The notes below the pieces were generated by a model that saw only the letters and a program-made list of their open reading frames with translations, was not told the DNA's origin and searched no databases. Of a stretch of 64,000 nucleotides of DNA, positions 1 to 11,961 are shown one piece after another. Positions within the stretch are counted from its first letter, which is position 1, and the number at the start of each line of letters is the position of its first letter. The position numbers and the translations under genes were made by a program. The stretch comes from Riptortus pedestris (taxonomy: Eukaryota > Arthropoda > Insecta > Hemiptera > Alydidae). The stretch is from the NCBI GenBank assembly GCA_019009955.1, contig CM032230.1, positions 32,646,001 through 32,710,000 of the forward strand, in the 5' to 3' direction.

Positions 1-170
1 TTATATTATATATTCACAAATTATTCGACTCCGGTTGGTACATTTTATTAGAAACGTTTCATACAAGGGGTACGTTGGGATGCACTAGAATGTCTTCAAC
101 AATTTTATTTTACAAAACAATCAGTGGCGTTTTGCTTTATATCTTTTTTATAATAACCACGTGATTTGGA

Positions 171-410
171 AAATAAAGTCCGGCACACAGGGGCTGCATA
201 AACTAAGCATATTTCCCACGTGAAGTTTTACAATAGAGACATTTCACGAGAGCCGAGCAGTTAAGGAAACGGCCGAACTAGCTTTTGCCGGGAGTCACTC
301 TCCTCCGTTAGCCGCCCATATTTAATAAAAATGCAAATATCTCGATTAATATTCGAGATAGAGAATAAATGTATATAACAATATTTATATTAAATTTGCG
401 TAAGTAAATT
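171..410 (-). repeat. Helentron-like element, sub-type A, 3' half
   Basis: The 3' terminus is recognisable by its degenerate hairpin and the AAACTAAGCA / TTTCCCACGTGAAG segment, followed by the sub-type A body (GCCGAACTAGCTTTTG, then TGCAAATATCTCG and a run ending near ATATTTAT). The 5' half is missing: at about 410 it runs straight into a second, sub-type B copy. Confidence 0.8.
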
Positions 411-935
411 TCCCACTTGATGATATAACACACTTTTGATCTCATCCCACCAAGTATTCTCTATTTACATGTAAAACATTGGTGAGTAGAAGGGGAGAGG
501 GGGGGGGCTACTGAAGGCACAGAAAACAAGAAAGTATGAATAACTCGCTTAATACTTGAGTTACCAAAAAATGCAAAAAGCGAAAATTGAAGAAAATCAA
601 ATGTTTTACAAGATTGGTTCTATAAAATTTTATGAGCACACTCATAATAAAGGAGATACGTTGAATTTTGTAATTCCCTCCCTCTCAAACCCCCTCCCAC
701 TGTTTACCAGTCAACGAACTTTATCTTCAAATTTACCTAAAACGTTTATATGACGAGTTTGGTTGCGATCAGAGAAAAATGTCGACCGCTACAGCATTAA
801 CAGATATATATATATATATACTATTTTGAACTGACCTCAATTTCGTTGTCTCCTAGGTACGATCGGTGGATATTTGAAGATATTTTTCAAAAATTCCATC
901 ATGAGTACAATCTCAATAACTGATTTCTAGTTTAA
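411..935 (-). repeat. Helentron-like element, sub-type B, lacking its 3' hairpin
   Basis: It begins inside the subterminal segment (AATTTCCCACTTG, then ATAACACACTT) typical of sub-type B and continues through the conserved body, a pyrimidine-rich CCCTCCC stretch, GACCGCTA, a short (TA)n at 804-821 and the TTGAACTGACCTCAATTTCG block. The palindromic 5' terminus is decayed. Its abutment to the preceding copy suggests tandem or nested insertion. Confidence 0.75.
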
Positions 936-2827
936 ATAAAACTAAATTGTCAATGAAAAAAAAATTATTTGGAGGTTTTATGTCAAAGTCATGGCATCAT
1001 CTGAGTATCATTTAATCATTTCGGAAGAATATTAAACTTTTTGAAATTTTGAAGAAAAATAATAATATAAAAAAATAGTTTAAAAAGTCAAATTATGGAA
1101 ATGTCACTGATATTTGGTTAGTAGAACTTTTTAGAGATTATATTGATCCTCAAGAGAGGACGCACTCACACAAAGAAGAATAAAATAATTAACAAAACTC
1201 TGAGTACTAGAGATGCTAATAGAAATTCAGGTAGAGAGGCGTTAAAACATTTTGTAAAGAAGGTGAAAGAGAACTGCCCAGGCCATATTTGTATCTCTTT
1301 GGCTATACTCCGTGAAAGTGGTTGTACCTCTCAGGTATGAAGGACCACCCAACCAGCCCCCTAATGCCTTTATTCCTTGTCGACAGTTTGCACGCTGCGC
1401 TTTTTACAATGGAGCTAGGGCTAACTGTCAAAAAGTAGCTAATAATTAGTCAAAAATTCAAAAAAGCTTGTACTTGTAATACCAAAACTCCCCAGAAAGT
1501 GACATGCACTAAATAAATTACAAGTGAAGAAAATGAGATATTAATTCGTTCCGGGAAGTAAATAATTTAATCAATGTTAAATATTGAAATTCACATCTTA
1601 AATAAATTTTGTTTTTTATATTCTTTCGAAATTTCGAATTATTTTTTCGGTTCACATCTTAAATAAACTCTGTTTTTTATAATCTTTCGAAATTTCGTAT
1701 TATTTTTTCGGATCACAAATATTTGTGCCGCTTTAAACAACTCCAGGGCACACTATCTCTTAGTTTCCCAGCGAAATGAGATATATTTATTTTATTTATG
1801 GACATCACATCAAAGGTGATATGCCCTTTCAAAAGTCAAAAATTGTACAAAGTGAAATAATAAAAGGAAAATTATAAGAAATAACAAAAAGTAACAATAA
1901 CAAATAACAAAAAACAAAATTAAAATAAATAAACGTAGTAATAAATTCAAGTAATAACGGTCAGAATAAAACCGGTGATGAGCATAGTTGTTGAATGATT
2001 AATAGGAAATGAATGGCTGAAAATGGCACATTTGCTAATGATTTTCGTAATTTCCTCCTTCATGTGGCTTATATATATAAATGCATATGATACAATTAAT
2101 GAATATAATTTGAAATCTTGTTGCACACCACAGACTGAATTTAACTTTTTATGTTTAATTTTAACGTATATTTGAATTGTGTGTTGGTATGAGAATATGA
2201 GTCATTTTATTGACTGCATTCCGTCAAAATTTCTTGTGTCATAGGGGAAGTCCTGATGTTGTTGATGCATTCTGTCAGTATAAGTCTTATCGTCAAGAGA
2301 ATGTTACAAGTTGAGCAAGTGGGTCTGTCAGTCTTTGTCATTAAGTAAGAGTGTGTTAGTTTGGTGTGGCCGATTCTAAGTAGTTCTCTGGAGACTTAAA
2401 TATGGAAGAAACATACGTAGAGTGAATGCCGTATAAAAATTCAGGAAAATCATGACTAACTAAACAAAAATTCAGAATGTAGAATGAGGACAAAGCTCTA
2501 ACAAAACCAAAACGGTACTTTATGTTCGGCTCCTGAATAAGCAAATAAACAATTTAAATTCTCAGAAGGGCCTGAAGTAAAGAATTGGAATTCTGTTTGT
2601 GGCTCATTTAAATGTACAAAAGATTTTTGGAATATTTGGCGTACACAAGACTCACCGGCCTATCCTTCAAGGTTCAAGTAATTTTGATTCAAGATGACTT
2701 CAGAGTCTGCCTGAGGAATGCACAATTATATCTATTACGAGACATGAGAAGTTGATGCAAGATCTGTGACTCAATCCGATAGAATGACACTCAAGCTGCC
2801 GGCATGCATGCAAGCTGAAACTGAAAC
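936..2827. other. Gene-free AT-rich stretch
   Basis: No recognisable gene or element. A short open frame at 1143-1340 matches no family I know. The only structure seen is a 61-bp tandem duplication at 1590-1711. Confidence 0.5.
1590..1711. repeat. 61-bp tandem duplication
   Basis: Two adjacent near-identical 61-bp units (1590-1650 and 1651-1711), each starting TTCACATCTTAAATAAA and ending ATTATTTTTTCGG, with a few substitutions. It is non-coding. Confidence 0.9.
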
Positions 2828-2915
2828 CAGGAGCTGCGTAAACTAAGCAGATTTCCCACTGGCAAGTATATGACACGCTGATGACATTAAATCGCCATCT
2901 AATCTCTATTTCTCT
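2828..2915 (-). repeat. Helentron-like 3' terminus fragment, sub-type B
   Basis: GAGCTGCGTAAACTAAGCAG followed by ATTTCCCACTGG and ATGACAC matches the 3'-terminal region of the family. The rest is not recognisable. Confidence 0.7.
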
Positions 2916-3187
2916 TGTAAAAAAAAAAGCTTTGGAGAAAAGAAATCGAAATACCGACTGGATATGAGATGTTAGTGACTCTGCTACTCAAAGTGAAAAT
3001 CGAATGAGAAGGAGCCCGGATAACTGAGATTGAATCTTATGCCCAATAAATAAAAATAATTAAAAGTAAATTCAAGTCATACCAGATTAATATAAAATTC
3101 TTACCAGATAAACAAGGTAAATTTTAAGAAGAAACAACAGTTAACATATGATAATTTGCACTGTAACTAAATTAAGATCAGATTCTT

Positions 3188-3405
3188 ATTATTTATTAAC
3201 GCTCACTTTTTGCAACTTAGGCTAATCGGGACGGGTTATCTACAGGTTACCACCCTTTTCTAGCCAGGGTGGGATTTTAGGACGTTATTTAATGAATTTC
3301 GTCACAAAATAATTCCCTTTGCCCAGGCAAGAAATGAACTCGCCACTCTAGGTTTACCATATGAGATAAAGGTCAACGCTTTAACTCGCATAGCTAACCT
3401 GAGCC
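3188..3405 (-). repeat. tRNA-derived SINE, near full length
   Basis: Reading the minus strand, a tRNA-like head (GGCTCAGGTTAGC) is followed by a degenerate B box, a body with AGGGTGG, GGTAACCTGTAGATAACCCG and AATAGTAATAA-type tail. The same unit of about 215 bp recurs at least nine times in the window, mostly as partial or decayed copies. Confidence 0.85.
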
Positions 3406-3413
3406 ATAGAAAG

Positions 3414-3439
3414 TCAGTCACGTAGGGGCTGCGTAAACT
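3414..3439 (-). repeat. Helentron-like 3' hairpin, interrupted by the THAP element
   Basis: GTCACGTAGGGGCTGCGTAA is the 3' hairpin of the family. It stops at TGCGTAAACT and resumes after the same ten bases at 5149, so the two pieces were one terminus before insertion. Confidence 0.8.
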
Positions 3440-3601
3440 CAGGGGGGTGCCATTTGGCAGGTGCGCAGATTAAAAATTTTTGCGACTTTGGCGCATGACG
3501 TCACTTGACAGCACTCAGCTTTGTTTACATCGTGAGCATCGTTGTTTTTTTAGTTGATTGTTTTATTTTCCATTGTTATAAGTGATTGTTTTTTTTTTAA
3601 A

Positions 3602-4231
3602 ATGAGTGAGTGTGCTATGGCAACATGTTCCAACAACTCTAGGAGAACAGGCAAGTCTGTATCTTATCACCGGTTCCCGAAAAACCAAGAAATTAAGAAA
3701 CAGTGGATAGTTCTGTGTAGACGAGGAGATTTGAAATTTAATCCTACTTTTGCTCGGGTTTGTTCAGAACATTTCAGTGATAGTGATTACCAAAGGAATT
3801 TACAAGCAGAATTGTTAGGCTATGTTCCTAATAGATTGATATTAAAAGAAGAAGCTGTGCCGCATCTTAATTTACCAGTATCGTCCGTAAGTAAACAAAC
3901 ACCTACTAGCTCAACTTCTGACTCTAAATGTGGAACATCTAGAGACTGTAGGAGTAAAAAACGTGAAATAACTCAACGTGCCCTGCGTCACATTAATGAG
4001 ATTTCTCCCAAAAAGCTGAAAAGTGATTTTTCATGTAATACAGAAGAAGTTGATTGTGATGGATGTATTCTCTTAAAGGAAAAAATTGCAGAATATGAAT
4101 CCCAATTAAAGTCCTTGCTGATCCAAGTAAAAAATTTAGAAAGTAATAACTTTAATTTAAAAACGAGAGTTACTAAATTGCTAACAGTTAATTACCAGAT
4201 AAAAATGCAAAAAGAAGAAAAAATGCAGTGA
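3602..4231 (+). CDS. THAP zinc-finger protein, N-terminal part of a P-like transposase
   Basis: The frame gives 209 residues from the ATG at 3602. An in-frame ATG at 3554 would add 16 hydrophobic residues absent from THAP families, so 3602 is preferred. The C2CH THAP zinc finger occupies residues 1-92, with ligands C4, C9, C54 and H57, the invariant W35 and P48, and the closing AVPHL motif at 85-89. THAP domains bind DNA sequence-specifically. A basic, serine-rich linker follows, and residues of about 150-205 form a probable coiled coil (KEKIAEYESQLKSLL onward), as in P-element transposases. The frame stops at 4231, but another frame continues with ILSKAQIQSIHS-like sequence typical of that family, followed by a good splice donor (AAG/GTAAG) at 4361. 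The catalytic RNase-H-like region was not found, so the copy is probably dead. Confidence 0.8.
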   Translation: MSECAMATCSNNSRRTGKSVSYHRFPKNQEIKKQWIVLCRRGDLKFNPTFARVCSEHFSDSDYQRNLQAELLGYVPNRLILKEEAVPHLNLPVSSVSKQTPTSSTSDSKCGTSRDCRSKKREITQRALRHINEISPKKLKSDFSCNTEEVDCDGCILLKEKIAEYESQLKSLLIQVKNLESNNFNLKTRVTKLLTVNYQIKMQKEEKMQ

Positions 4232-4479
4232 AAAAAGAAATGGAAAGGATTTGTTATCCAATATTATCCAAAGCTCAAATTCAGAGCATACACTCAAAAA
4301 ATATCAGCAGCAACTGTTTTGGACAAGACAGACTTCATGCGAATGGGAGCTTTTAAAAAGGTAAGATTTAAAATATTAGAAACAGAATAATTTTCTTGTA
4401 GTGTTTCCTATAGAGCACTATAGGAGTTTATTTCCCATGCTCCATCATTAATGATATTACATGTTTCCTTCGCAGTTAG

Positions 4480-4575
4480 TTATTCTATGGGACAGTGCGG
4501 TTTCAATGCATATGCTCCAACATCAGTGCCATTCTCTTCACAAGGATGCTACTGGAACCAAGGATTCCAGTGACT
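4480..4575 (-). mobile_element. Penelope-like element fragment with decayed hammerhead motif
   Basis: On the minus strand the fragment reads CTTGGTTCCAGTA then TGGCACTGATGTTGGAGC, a short stem II, GAAA and CCGCACTGTC. It lines up with the hammerheads at 49.55 and 50.3 kb. The core has two damaging changes: the last A of CUGAUGA (here CTGATGT, 4520-4526) and the U of the cleavage triplet. The upstream part also matches 47.2 kb. Confidence 0.55.
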
Positions 4576-5148
4576 AAATATAAGCATCTTTTTATTACAA
4601 GGAGGACTACATGCCAATGATAACCTTTAAAAATCTTGTACCTATATTGACTAGCTGATGTATAAAATAATTTAGTCATTTTTATTCATTTTTAACTGGG
4701 TATCATTGTTTATTGCTTGGTTAATCTCAATTTTATTAAATTTTATTTGTTTGTATAATAGAAGTCATTACTGTTTTCATGTTTTGGAGATTTCATCTTA
4801 TTATAGTAAAGTTTTACTTTTTGTTGTGCTAATTACCTAGAAAAATTACGATTTTTAAATGTAACCCAACATATATAAATTTTAAGGAACTATTATGTAT
4901 TTATTTTTAATGGAATCTAATTTGTACATGGTTTATTTGAAATAAAATATATTCAACTAAAGTAATTTGTATCATTTACAGACATATACCATTTTAACAA
5001 TTTTTTATTCGCCAAATTAATCAGAAAACTGCTTATATTGATCGTATTTCGGCTTGTCCACCACGAATCTTGCAGCCCAGTGACGTAGAGGCTTGCTGCA
5101 TTCTGATTGGCTACTCGCGAATGGCGCTACCTTATCTTATACGTACCT

Positions 5149-5455
5149 TGCGTAAACTAAGCAGATTTCCGAGATGCTGGAATGACACACAGGCAATGTT
5201 TCCATTTATTCTCTATTTTTAAGTCAAAATTTAATAAGTAGTATTGGCCGGTTTACGCAACGCTGACAATAAGTAAGTACAAATAACTCGTCAAATATTT
5301 AAGCTAAGAAAAACTATAATAAAACTAAAATTGTAGAGTATTGATATTATAATAAGTTTGGGTCTATAACATTTTTTATCTGACACATAATAAAGGAGAT
5401 ATTTTTATCCCTAGTCCATTTTCCGTCATTAGCGATTATAACAAAAGTATTCCAT
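5149..5455 (-). repeat. Helentron-like element, sub-type B, continuation of the copy split by the THAP element
   Basis: It resumes at TGCGTAAACTAAGCAGATTT, then ATGACACAC and TTTATTCTCTATTT, and fades through TATAACATTTTTTATCTGAC and AATAAAGGAGATA. Sub-type B features are clear. The distal half and the microsatellite are lost. Confidence 0.75.
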
Positions 5456-5559
5456 GGACCTTTAAATATCGAGGATGGTATAGATAAAATAAACATTTTC
5501 AAGCTAAGAACATCTTAATTGATGAATTCGTAACACAAAATAATTACATGTATCTCACA

Positions 5560-5655
5560 CAATAAAGGTACCTTCTAACACCCCCCCCCTCCCCACGGGT
5601 CCGATTTGAGCCGTTAACAAACTTGTTCCTTAGTTTAACATAAGACGTTTAAATA
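5560..5655 (-). repeat. Helentron-like body fragment
   Basis: ACAATAAAGG, a C-run, GGTCCGATTTGAGCCGTTAA and TTAACATAAGACGTTTAAAT match the central body of the family. It ends abruptly against a SINE tail. Confidence 0.65.
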
Positions 5656-5659
5656 CCAA

Positions 5660-5735
5660 ATTTCCACCCTGGCTAGAAAAGTGGAGTAGTCTGTAGATAA
5701 CCTGTCCCAGTTGATAAATAATATAATTTAAATCT
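5660..5735 (+). repeat. SINE 3' fragment
   Basis: CACCCTGGCTAGAAAAG, GTAGATAACCTGTCCCAGTT and the GATAAATAAT tail belong to the SINE body. The tRNA-like head is absent. Confidence 0.7.
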
Positions 5736-6853
5736 TGGAATTTAAGGTTGCGAAAAAATATAGTTACTTGACGTTTTGTTTAAAACCATCATTAATTACA
5801 CTACCTGCGAGTGGTTAGCATTAGTCTTGAAAAGGTATTGAACCTGTTGGTGGAAGCGTTTTAATACTGAACATTAAAACTTTACTGGTAGAGAATATTT
5901 TGCAAATGGTGCTCATAAAGAAAGGAATTCGTAATTATTTCAAGGAAAGCTTTCCAAGGCCCCGTTGCGAAGGACAGTGCTCTGTAATAGCGATGCCTCA
6001 ACTATGGAACTTCCATTACAATTTTTATACAATCATTCAATCTAACTTATATGTACATATTGAACACTCATTGTTATTTAGTATTCATTTAGGGTGCGGT
6101 TTACATGTCTCTTATCAACGGGACCAATCAAATTTGTGAGTGATTGAAATACACATAACTAACGGAGATACATCAAATACTAACTCATGATTTAATATTA
6201 AATTTTAAAGAATGCCGACCAGCACTAGGGTGACAAGGAGACAACTGCTAAGAATCTGCGTCGAAGACGTACTTGGTGTCCAAAGGATTTTAAATTCATA
6301 CTTATTAATTCCATAAATTTTATGACAAATAAATTTACTGACGACCACTGAGCTGCATTAAATTCATGATTTCTAAGTATAATTTTCGAATAACCTTAAC
6401 TACTTAATAACTCCTAAGAGGTAATATATAGATCATGTGAAAGAATAATAACTGTTATCGCACCAAGTGATCATATTAATAGAAAAAGTAACTGGCGTAT
6501 CTAAAATAGAAAAGAAATGGTGAAATGAGATCTCCAGCTTGTTATTAAAAAATATGGGGATCCTGAAACCGTTAGTACATAAACTTCTATTTATTTAAAA
6601 AAAAATATAACCCATTTCACAATAGTGCTTTGAAAAAAACAATTATAATTCTCATAATGGAAATATGTATATTGTTTATATGCTTGGTTAAATACTTCTA
6701 ATAAACTCGGTTAGGAATTCCTAAGCCTAGTCTCCTGGACCCATCTCAAATAGCTGTTACATGGTTATTCACTAAGCCTCCATCTTTCTAGCACACCTGT
6801 AATATAAATATAACAATAAAGGAAACAACTATCGCTAAATCTATTGGGTGGTA
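5736..6853. other. Gene-free stretch
   Basis: AT-rich sequence with only short open frames (for example 5900-6139) that match no family I recognise. No repeat from the other families was seen. Confidence 0.45.
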
Positions 6854-7266
6854 AAAATAAAGTCCGTCACGCAGGGGCTGAGGAAACCAAGCAGAATTCC
6901 CTCGTGAAGTTATACAATAGAGAAATCTCCATACGAAAGCCGAACTACCTTTTGGCGGGAAACTCACTCGTCCATTATCGGACCACATTTAATGAAAATT
7001 CAAATATCTCGGTTTATATTAAGATAGAGGATAAATGTTTAGAACAATATTTATAGTAAATTTAATTTGCAATAAGGTTGGCTCTATACAATTTTTTGAT
7101 CCGACGTATGGTAACGGAGATATTTCGAATTTTCGAAAATCCCCCCTCTAAACCTCCCCACCCCCTCCCACGTCCGATTTCAGCCATTAACGATTTGTAT
7201 TTTTGCATAAAACGTTTAATTATCGGGTTTGGTAACGATCAAACAAAAATTGCTACAACGTTAACA

Positions 7267-7347
<81 letters not shown>

Positions 7348-7446
7348 ATATATAATTTTGGACGGACCTCATTTTTGTCATCTCCTGGGTATGATCGATG
7401 GACATTTGAAGAAATTTTTCGAATTCTCTTAAGGGAAATCTGTTAA
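6854..7446 (-). mobile_element. Helentron-like element, sub-type A, near full length
   Basis: The 3' end has AAAGTCCGTCACGCAGGGGC with the hairpin partly mutated, then the sub-type A body (GCCGAACTACCTTTTGGCGG), the conserved blocks, GTTAACAGACA and a (TA)n/(TG)n microsatellite at 7270-7355. Beyond it are GGACGGACCTCATTTTTGTC and GATCGATGGACATTTGAAG. The 5' terminus (TTAAGGGAAATCTGTTAAA) is present, but about 35 bp just inside it, including one arm of the palindrome, are deleted. A 122-residue open frame across it is an artefact of the microsatellite. Confidence 0.85.
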
Positions 7447-9153
7447 ACGTGAAAAATAGGAAAATTACTCGAAGCTAATTAAAATGATTACTCCCGTAAA
7501 CCGTCTATAGATCTTTTTGGGTAAGAAAGAGATACCTTGAACCCCGGTAAATGAGGTTTTTCATTATATGATAGTTTTCTATTCCTATAGTAAACAAACA
7601 TTTTTTCGTAATAAACATTGAAAATTTGAAATTTTTACCAATTTTTGTAACGCTTGTCACATATATCTTGTCCTTGAGTTGGCCAATAAAAAATGAAAAT
7701 CATTGCAATTAGTTATCTTCATGACTGTGCCCTTTCCTTGGGACTTTTATTTTATTGTTATTTAATTAGTGCCAACGCTTTCTTGAAAAATGTGTAAACA
7801 TTATAGAAGGTAGTTACTGGAGAGGAAAAGAATTTTATCCTGAGAAATAAATGTTTATGAACGTCATGAGTTATAATCATAGTGTTTATTTTTGAAAATG
7901 TGATGAGGTGTCGTTAATTCCGCGAGTATTTCGAAAGGAAAAAAAAGAAAAAAAAAAAAATGTCTGTGAAAGTAAACGACTGGCGGCGTTGAACAGGTCA
8001 TGATAGAGATTACAGCTGTATATCATGGCGAATTCCAGAAGGTAATGCCTGCAAAACCGCAACTACTCCCGCGTATTTCCCGGTTCGTCGAACGACCTCC
8101 GCGTCCTTTGCTCTACCGCACAGCTACTCGAGTAATTCGCCAGGGGATGCCGTTAAAAAATCCGGTTAATCAACATGGCTGTACATTAGGAGTCCTTCCA
8201 TTCCAAAGGTGGGTTCACTCATGCCGTTTGCTCGGCTGGGAAATAAATTTCGTTCGGCTAGATATACGGCCGGGCTTCCAACCATTTGTATTAGTGATAT
8301 AGAATATTGATGAGCGATTTTAAAAAGCAAGAGTATATAAAAAACTAAAAAAAAACTAAACAAAACAAACAAAAATGTTGACGATCGTAGGATTTTAATT
8401 TATGACAATGGTAATTTGTTTAAAATTTCTGTTATAACTATAATGGAACGGGAATGTAAAATAACACTCAGAATAGATTAATGATTTAGTGTTTGGCCTA
8501 AAGAGAAAAATATAGCTACTTAATTAATAACTAATAGCTGGTCAATGCCCTGTATTCTTAGGGTTCATAGTTTCCCATGTTGACTATTATTGATTCATAT
8601 TAGCAAATTTCCCTTAAGGGAAATAAGCAATTCAGCTCGTTTTTTACATATACTCTGTGATTTTTTAATATATAATTAAAATAGATCTAATTTCATAATG
8701 AACATAATTTTAAAAGGTGGCAATTGGACATAAGCACCTCATATATTATTTAATAAATATAATAAAGAACAAATCAAGTTTATTAAAAGTATAGATATAG
8801 ATTTAGTAGAAATACATTAGAATCTAAAGTTGATTATGAGAAAAGAGAATTATAATTCTATATATCTGCGTTACATAGATTCACAAATTAAAGAACAGAA
8901 AAAACGTAACATCTGTGGAATTTATTTTTATACAATTTGTTCTTTCTTTTAATTTTTTAATTGTAATTGTATTTATATTGCTTATTCCGCAATTTCCTTA
9001 TATTTTATTATTATTTTTCTATTATATTTGATTAGGTGGTAATAACCCATTAAATAATTTATATTGTAAAAATGTACTTAAACATAATCATACATGTGGA
9101 AATGAAACATGTGCTTAAATAAATAATTTCTCATAGGGTTACTATGAAAAGAA
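7447..9153. other. Gene-free stretch with a lone Helentron-like 5' end
   Basis: AT-rich, no gene recognised. An open frame at 8000-8302 has somewhat higher GC but no recognisable motif. A solitary palindrome lies at 8597-8640. Confidence 0.45.
8597..8640 (+). repeat. Isolated Helentron-like 5' palindrome (variant)
   Basis: TAGCAAATTTCCCTTAAGGG followed by AAATAAGCAATTCAGC keeps the palindromic 5' end with one arm changed (ATTTCCCTTAAGGGAAAT). No body follows. Confidence 0.6.
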
Positions 9154-9578
9154 AAAAAGTCCGTCACGCAGGGGCTGCGTAAACTAAGCAGATTTCCCAC
9201 GTGAAGTTTTACAATAGAGAAATCTGCCCAATAACAAGTGTAGTAAGTATTAAGGGATCACTAAACTTATACACGAGGGACGAATAGTTACGAAAACGGC
9301 CGCCAGAGCTCTCTTCGGAAAGTACCAAACAGCTCACTCCTGCCGACCAATGCAGAATACAAATGCAAATATCTCGGTTAATATTGGAGATAGAGAATAA
9401 ATGTATATAACAATATTTGTAGATATAAATTTAATTTGCATTAAGATTGATTCTATACAATTTTTCGATCCGACGCGATCCAGTTTCAGCCATGAACGAA
9501 CTTGATCTTCCTTTTTACATAAAGAGATAAAATTCCGAGTCCTATCAAACAAAAATTGCGACCGCTAGAGCTAAAACA

Positions 9579-9634
<56 letters not shown>

Positions 9635-9757
9635 GTTGAACCGACCTCAAAATCGTCATCTCCTGGCAAGGATCGATTGACAATTGAAGAAATGTTTCGA
9701 CACTCGAGACATGAGTACGACCTCAATAGCTGATTTCCCTTAAGGGAAATCTACTAA
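9154..9757 (-). mobile_element. Helentron-like element, full length
   Basis: Both ends are intact. The 3' end has the poly-T flank, the perfect hairpin ACGCAGGGGCTGCGT (as seen on this strand) and AAACTAAGCAGATTTCCC. The 5' end is GATTTCCCTTAAGGGAAATC followed by TACTAAAA. A (TA)n tract lies at 9582-9630, next to GACCGCTAGAGC. This copy has a longer 3'-proximal part (CGAATAGTTACGAAAACGG and AGAGCTCTCTTCGG), shared with the copy at 21.0 kb. The C-rich part of the body is deleted. Confidence 0.88.
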
Positions 9758-10751
9758 AAATAGGGCTAGTAGCGCCCTGTAAGTGAGTAATAACTTGTGG
9801 ACGTAAATTGACAAATTTTTTATTGATCAAATTTTGGCTTAGTTTGGATTATCATTAATTCAAAGACACTCCAACCAAATTCGCCTTATTCTGCTCCATA
9901 GCCACAAAATTTGAAGGTACAAGTGCTCACTAATCCTTTGACCATATATCTACAATTTCTATTAAATATAATTTGGAACTGTACAATAAATGTTTTGAAT
10001 GAGTGAGTTTTCGTGTAGATATTGGTTCCTCTTGATCTCCAAATATTTCCGCAATTTGTATTTCCCTACTGGTAAGACGGATTTTCCGATTATTTTGGAA
10101 CATTAATTTATCTTTGTGACTTCTAATTCTAATTGTAAAAATTGTGGAATTACTTTATGATTTCAAGTAAATGGGAAAGTAGAAAAACAGGTTCAGATTT
10201 TATAAAGTTCTTGAAACAAATATAACCAAACTTTTAGATAAAACTATTTTACATGAATACAGTTTCTAACGTCCCTCGTAAGTTGTATAATTTTTGCTCA
10301 GGGTTGTGAATTCTCTTCTGGAGGTGAGAAATTCACTGGAGTGCGCGAGTCGGTAGCTGCCTTTTATCTTATCTCTGGAATGTTGGACACAGCTACGTGC
10401 TTTATCCTTCCAGTCTGGCTCTTATCAATGCACTTTTTTTTTTTCAATTCGTGTTCCATTCAAAGACGGCTTTTTCAGAAAGCTTTATTATTTGAAGGAA
10501 TTCGATGACGGTGGCGTAGAAAAATAATTGATTAAAATGTTTTTTAAAACGAACATACATTTATTGAACTTCCCACAAACGTACATATTTTTAGCTGCGT
10601 ATTTCATACAATCTTTAGCATTTCTTTATTCCGCGGCTTCTTAAAAGGTTTTATAACAAAAAAAAATATTGATGAACTCGAAAAGTGTTTCTTTAAATTA
10701 GCTCCACATAAAACAACCAGCTGTTATTTGAATTTAAAAATATTTTATTTA
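9758..10751. other. Gene-free stretch
   Basis: AT-rich sequence between two Helentron-like copies. No gene or repeat recognised. Confidence 0.45.
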
Positions 10752-11130
<379 letters not shown>

Positions 11131-11771
11131 GTCCTTTAAATGTTGTTTTATGCCTTTTTTTCAACTTTTTTATTAACTGAAATACTCGCATTATTTAATT
11201 TTTCTCCTCCAGTGAACCCTATTGGAAAGAATATTAGTTATTTATGCTTGTAGTAAGACGTTAGTAATGTATTTATAGTATGATATAATTTATTATTATA
11301 AAAATAGGTGTTTACTAACTGTTAAAATTATAGACTTCAGTAAACTCAGAACTTTATTTATCACAGGTTAACAATATTCCAATATATATTTTGAAACGTC
11401 TTATTTCATGTGAGGTGAAGAAATGAGAATTTACATTCTTGACTCGATAAGAGAGAGGAGGAAAATCCCAAATGTTTAATATCTCATTTATTTCCCGTTC
11501 ACTCGGAAAATTGTATACAACGAATTTTCTTGAATATTACTTTTTAAATTTTCCTATGACTTGAATATCAAAGGATTTATTCATATCTCTTAGTATTCAG
11601 CCTTATGTAATATTCATCCTTCTACTCTTATAGTGCAGTATTTATAATACGACACAACTTTCCAGTTCATATAACTCTAATATGCTTCATATGCTCGTTA
11701 ATAGTCAAAACTTTATATGCACCGTAGATGACAAAAATCTTAGCATTTCTAACAAGATTGATTATAATGCA
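11131..11771. other. Gene-free stretch
   Basis: AT-rich, no feature recognised. Confidence 0.45.
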
Positions 11772-11902
11772 TTTTAGCAGATTTCCCTTAAGGGAAATCA
11801 GCTATTGAGGTTGTACTCATGACGGAATTTTCGACATTTTTCTTCAAATGTCCATCGATCCTACCTAGTAGATGAAGAAAATGAGGTCCGTTCAAAACTG
11901 TG

Positions 11903-11961
<59 letters not shown>

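Larger units (their letters stand above)
3440..5148 (+). mobile_element. THAP-domain DNA transposon (P-superfamily-like), decayed
   Basis: This 1.7 kb insertion splits a Helentron 3' end and is flanked by an exact 10-bp direct repeat, TGCGTAAACT (3430-3439 and 5149-5158). It contains a THAP plus coiled-coil reading frame, the N-terminal layout of P-element transposases, and an AATAAA signal at 4941-4946. Terminal inverted repeats are poor: AGGGGGGTGCCATTTGGCAG near the left end matches about 14 of 20 positions to the inverse of a site near 5120, and ACGTCACT occurs subterminally in inverse orientation. P elements normally make 8-bp duplications, so two of the ten bases may match by chance. 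A PLE fragment lies inside at about 4480-4575. A THAP host gene is a less likely alternative. Confidence 0.6.

Noticed and set aside
7078..7446. 122-residue open frame with long Ile-Tyr repeats
   Set aside because: The frame is held open by a (TA)n microsatellite inside a Helentron-like copy; flanking residues match translated element sequence in other copies.
8000..8302. 100-residue open frame as a gene
   Set aside because: No recognised motif, no splice or polyadenylation context; kept only as part of a gene-free stretch.
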